Assembly: GCA_006384855.1 (NCBI GenBank)
Contig: VCJN01002412.1
Location: 105,787-169,786, forward strand
Direction: 5' to 3'
DNA: 64,000 bases
Source of the DNA: Tetraselmis striata
Lineage: Eukaryota; Chlorophyta; Chlorodendrophyceae; Chlorodendrales; Chlorodendraceae
In this document: positions 61,581 through 64,000 of the stretch, in pieces
Layout of the letters: every line of letters begins with the position of its first letter
How positions within the stretch are numbered: position 1 is the stretch's first letter
Notes under the pieces: model-generated
Told to the model about the DNA's origin: nothing
What the model saw: the letters and a program-made list of their open reading frames with translations, nothing else
The model's database searches: none
Translations under genes and position numbers: made by a program

Positions 61581-61634
61581 GGCCCCTGCGCAAGGATGAC
61601 ACGCACAAATCGAGAAATGGTCCAATATGTTTTT
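61529..61634 (+). ncRNA. U6: U6 spliceosomal RNA
   Basis: The catalytic snRNA of the spliceosome. A 5' hairpin (GTTCT, loop CTCG, AGAAC) is followed by TAAAATTGGAACGATACAGA. The ACAGAGA box is at 61564-61570, the GATTAGCATGGCCCCTGCGC core follows, then AAGGATGACACGCA (internal stem-loop) and a 3' tail ending in five T (61630-61634), the polymerase III stop. The core agrees with U6 of other eukaryotes. The 5' hairpin and 3' tail differ from animal sequences, as is normal. The TATA box at -30 supports an active gene. Confidence 0.96.
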
Positions 61635-61719
61635 ATAAATCCGTAATGGATTCGGATGACATTCGTAATAATTCTCATAAAACTCCGAAACCTCCGAAAC
61701 TCGCAATCTTCTTACCCGG

Positions 61720-61739
61720 ATACGGTACCGGTACCGTAT
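61720..61739. repeat. Perfect 20-bp palindrome ATACGGTACCGGTACCGTAT
   Basis: Each half is the reverse complement of the other with no spacer. Related GTAC-centred palindromes occur at 3848-3859, 7481-7494 and 30937-30950. Confidence 0.95.
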
Positions 61740-61993
61740 TATAATAATGTGTAATCGTAGAGTTATCGTGAAATTACCGTAAAATCAGCGGTACAGGGAT
61801 ACATGCGACAAATGCGGATGACAAACGCGGTACGAATGCGGATGAGAATGCCGGGAGTGTGACAACGTGTCGCAACATTGACGCACCTTGCGAAAGGACT
61901 ATCCGCCATGGGGCAAAAGGCTCCGGCAGCTAGCGCGTGCAAAACGACGGCACACACACACATGCCCATCGTGACCGCCACTCATTCCGTCGT

Positions 61994-62015
61994 GAAGATT
62001 AGCATGACCCCCTGC
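61994..62015 (+). pseudogene. U6 snRNA fragment
   Basis: GAAGATTAGCATG is identical to the U6 core at 61569-61581, and CCCCCTGCC continues it with one substitution and one extra C. No hairpin, ACAGAGA box or T-run accompanies it. Confidence 0.6.
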
Positions 62016-62217
62016 CAGTACTACAGGTAGTCGGTAATAGTACTAGGAAGTAGTAGTAATAGTAATACATCCTCCCCCGACCCCCAGCCTCTGGCTGTGG
62101 CGTGGCCGGTGGGGGTTCAGCACCGTGGGGCGTCCTCTGGCCCCTCCAGGCCCCTCTGCTAGGGGGTCTCCCGTGGGGGTCGCGGTCCCGGCGGGGGCGG
62201 CGGTGGTGGTGGGCGCG

Positions 62218-64000
62218 ATGGCGCGGGTGCAGTCGTCGACGCCCGGCGGGGGCGTTGACTGGCAATTCCGGTGTTGCGATGGCGGCTGCGGACGCACCTA
62301 CTCGGCGGCCAGCCCCCTTGTGCACGCACGTGAAACCACGGGATGGAGTCCGACGACCCGGAGGTAGCTGCCATGCACCTCGCCTACGCTACGACTTTCG
62401 ACCCCTTCTGTGTATCTGCGGTGCGTCCCACGAGACCGGCTGCCCGCGCTCGGGCCACCACGTGTTCCATGGCGCGCAAGCGGCGGCCCGTGCCGCCACC
62501 TGCCAGTTCTGCAGCCCCCTCCTCCCACGGCTGCCGCCCCCGGTGTGGCTCTCCGGCGGTCGCAGCTGGCTGCGGGCGCTGCGCGCAAAAGCCGCCGGCT
62601 GCTGCCTCAGCCGCTCATGATGCCGCTCTCGCGGCCACCGCTCGGTGGTGCGCTTACCAGCGATGTCTACCGCAAGATGCCCCGTACGCCGCTGCGGGGC
62701 ACGGCTGTCGGCGTCCTGTCCCGCAGCTCGGCCTGTCCTCTTCCCCTGCTAGACCGTACGCTGGCCTATGCTGACCGCTTCCCTCCTACCGACGACCGGT
62801 CGTACGGGCCGAAGGCGCTGTCTGCGTATTTGCGGGGCTACTACTTGCGACCCTACCCATCCAGCAGCCCCGCAGTTGTGCGGAAATTGGGCGGAGCGGC
62901 GAGTGCGGCTGTGGGAGGCAGGGGATGCTGTGCGCGCCGGCTTCTCGGTGTGCGGGATGCAGCAACTGTGGCGCGAATCGCGGGATGGCAAGCGAGTTAC
63001 ATAATTTACCATATGGAGGCGGGTGAGCTGCCGACGACCACATCTCGGAGTGCCCGCCGACGGAAGCGCCGGCGATCTGCGAGGCGCGGGCGGCTGCTGC
63101 TGAGGCTGCGGAAGGGGGCGCCGATGCTGGGCGGCTGATGGGGTGCCGCCGGCGGTGGTGGATGCTCACCGCCGGGCGGCGAAACTCACCGCTGTGCAGG
63201 AGCTGCGCCGCGCTCAGCCAGGCGCTGGACACTGCTGACTCCGGCATGGTGTCTGACGCCGCTGCGGCGCTCCTGCCCTCGATCCCTCCATCTCGCCTCC
63301 TGCTGCCACCAGCCCGGAGTACTCTCCCCGAAGAACCCGCGGACCTGCAACGGGCGGCCGCCGTAGTGGGCGACAATGCGGATGAGGTTAGCGGTGGGGG
63401 GAGGACCAGCGGCGGGTTTCTGCGTCGTGCACCCGCCTTTCCGCAGGGCATGTGGACTGGTGGCGTTGGGAGCACACAGGGACCTAGACGTACCTTCATG
63501 GCGCCTGTGGTGAACCCTGCCTGGCGGGGCGGTGCCAGCTCGCGCACTGCGCTTTCTTGGCGAGTGGCTCCGTCTTTGCGCTCCCACAAGGAGACCCCGC
63601 GCGCGCGCGAGGAGCGGGAAAAGAGCGGCGAGCCGCTGCGAGTACGCCCGCTCGGCGTCGGCTCCGTGCTGGTGCGCCTGGCCTCCGCCCACGCTCTGGG
63701 GCAAGTGGGTGCGGATGCGCGGGAGGTCATGGGCCCGGTGCAACGCAGCTTTCAGTCGGGAGCTGGCTGTGAGACGGCGTATATGAGCATGCGGGTGGCG
63801 CTGCAACTTTTCGGCGGGCGTGGTACTGGTGGGAAAGGACTACTACTCCTGGATATTCGGAATGCCTTCAATGAGGTATCCGGGGTGCGATACTTTACGG
63901 CTTGCTTCAGCACCCGCGGCTACATGGCCTGATCCTTTTTTCCAGATGTTGTACGATCGCCCTAGCGACTTGTACTACTACGCGACGGATGATCCCGGTA
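62218..64000 (+). mobile_element. Decayed non-LTR-like retroelement with reverse transcriptase, cut by the window end
   Basis: A Cys/His finger-like segment (DWQFRCCDGGCGRTYSAAS, then PLVHAR) near 62255 is followed by Arg/Pro-rich frames and a reverse transcriptase N-terminal half in 63138-63932. The visible RT segments are PLRVRPLGVGSVLVRLASAH, EVMGPVQRSFQSGAGCETAY and GLLLLDIRNAFNEV (motif A, with its Asp). A competing frame around 63557 holds SGSVFALPQGDP, so there is at least one frameshift before the R-P-L-G block. After 63932 another frame seems to continue (LYDRPSDLYYYATDD). A zinc finger before an RT is typical of R2/NeSL-type non-LTR elements, but I cannot place the clade. Confidence 0.65.

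Larger units (their letters stand above)
61635..62217. other. Spacer between U6 and the right-end retroelement
   Basis: It contains the perfect 20-bp palindrome at 61720-61739 and the U6 fragment at 61994-62015. No gene is recognised. Confidence 0.5.

Overview
The window looks like nuclear DNA of a green alga, probably a chlorophyte. This is an inference. The genes carry GT-AG introns with donors such as GTGCGC, GTGAGG and GTACGC. There is a canonical U6 snRNA, and the gene set fits (polo kinase, ARM-BTB protein, GT29 glycosyltransferase, short fatty acid 2-hydroxylase, mitochondrial bL35, a DUF4336-like protein). DIRS/PAT-type tyrosine-recombinase retroelements, common in such algae, are present. 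Composition is mosaic: GC-rich exons sit in AT-richer intergenic DNA with many 15-27 bp poly(G)/poly(C) runs. I rebuilt exons by hand from reading frame, splice signals and intron phase, so exact boundaries are predictions.

Layout. 0.7-5.5 kb (-): seven-exon polo-like kinase. 8.5-13.5 kb (-): unrecognised multi-exon gene. 13.6-15.9 kb (-): six-exon TPR protein. 16.4-19.6 kb (-): tyrosine-recombinase element with gag-like and recombinase ORFs, split direct repeats and no reverse transcriptase. 20.1-23.1 kb (+): eight-exon sialyltransferase-like (GT29) gene. 26.4-27.9 kb (-): secreted RNase T2. 31.3-36.1 kb (+): ARM-BTB gene, followed by three fragments resembling its 3' end. 39.1-40.5 kb (-): fatty acid 2-hydroxylase. 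42.4-43.7 kb (+): second, decayed copy of the recombinase element. 44.3-46.4 kb: satellite with a unit of about 370 bp. 46.8-50.0 kb (-): decayed coding unit, probably mobile. 50.8-61.0 kb: duplicated DUF4336-like / bL35m gene pair, split by a decayed DIRS-type retroelement (54.8-58.4 kb). 61.5 kb: U6 snRNA. 62.2-64.0 kb (+): decayed non-LTR-like reverse transcriptase running off the end.

Two results stand out. First, both copies of the recombinase element have the gag-like and recombinase ORFs side by side with no room for a reverse transcriptase, and the better copy has A1...B1-A2-B2 split direct repeats. This suggests a retrotransposon family that lacks its own polymerase. Second, the duplicated pair shows reciprocal decay: one copy keeps the DUF4336-like gene and a broken bL35m, and the other keeps bL35m and a broken DUF4336-like gene.

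The host genes have unrelated roles (cell-cycle kinase, glycosylation, RNA decay, sphingolipid hydroxylation, mitochondrial translation, splicing) and form no shared pathway. The intergenic 23-26 kb and 28-31 kb stretches hold nothing I can identify.
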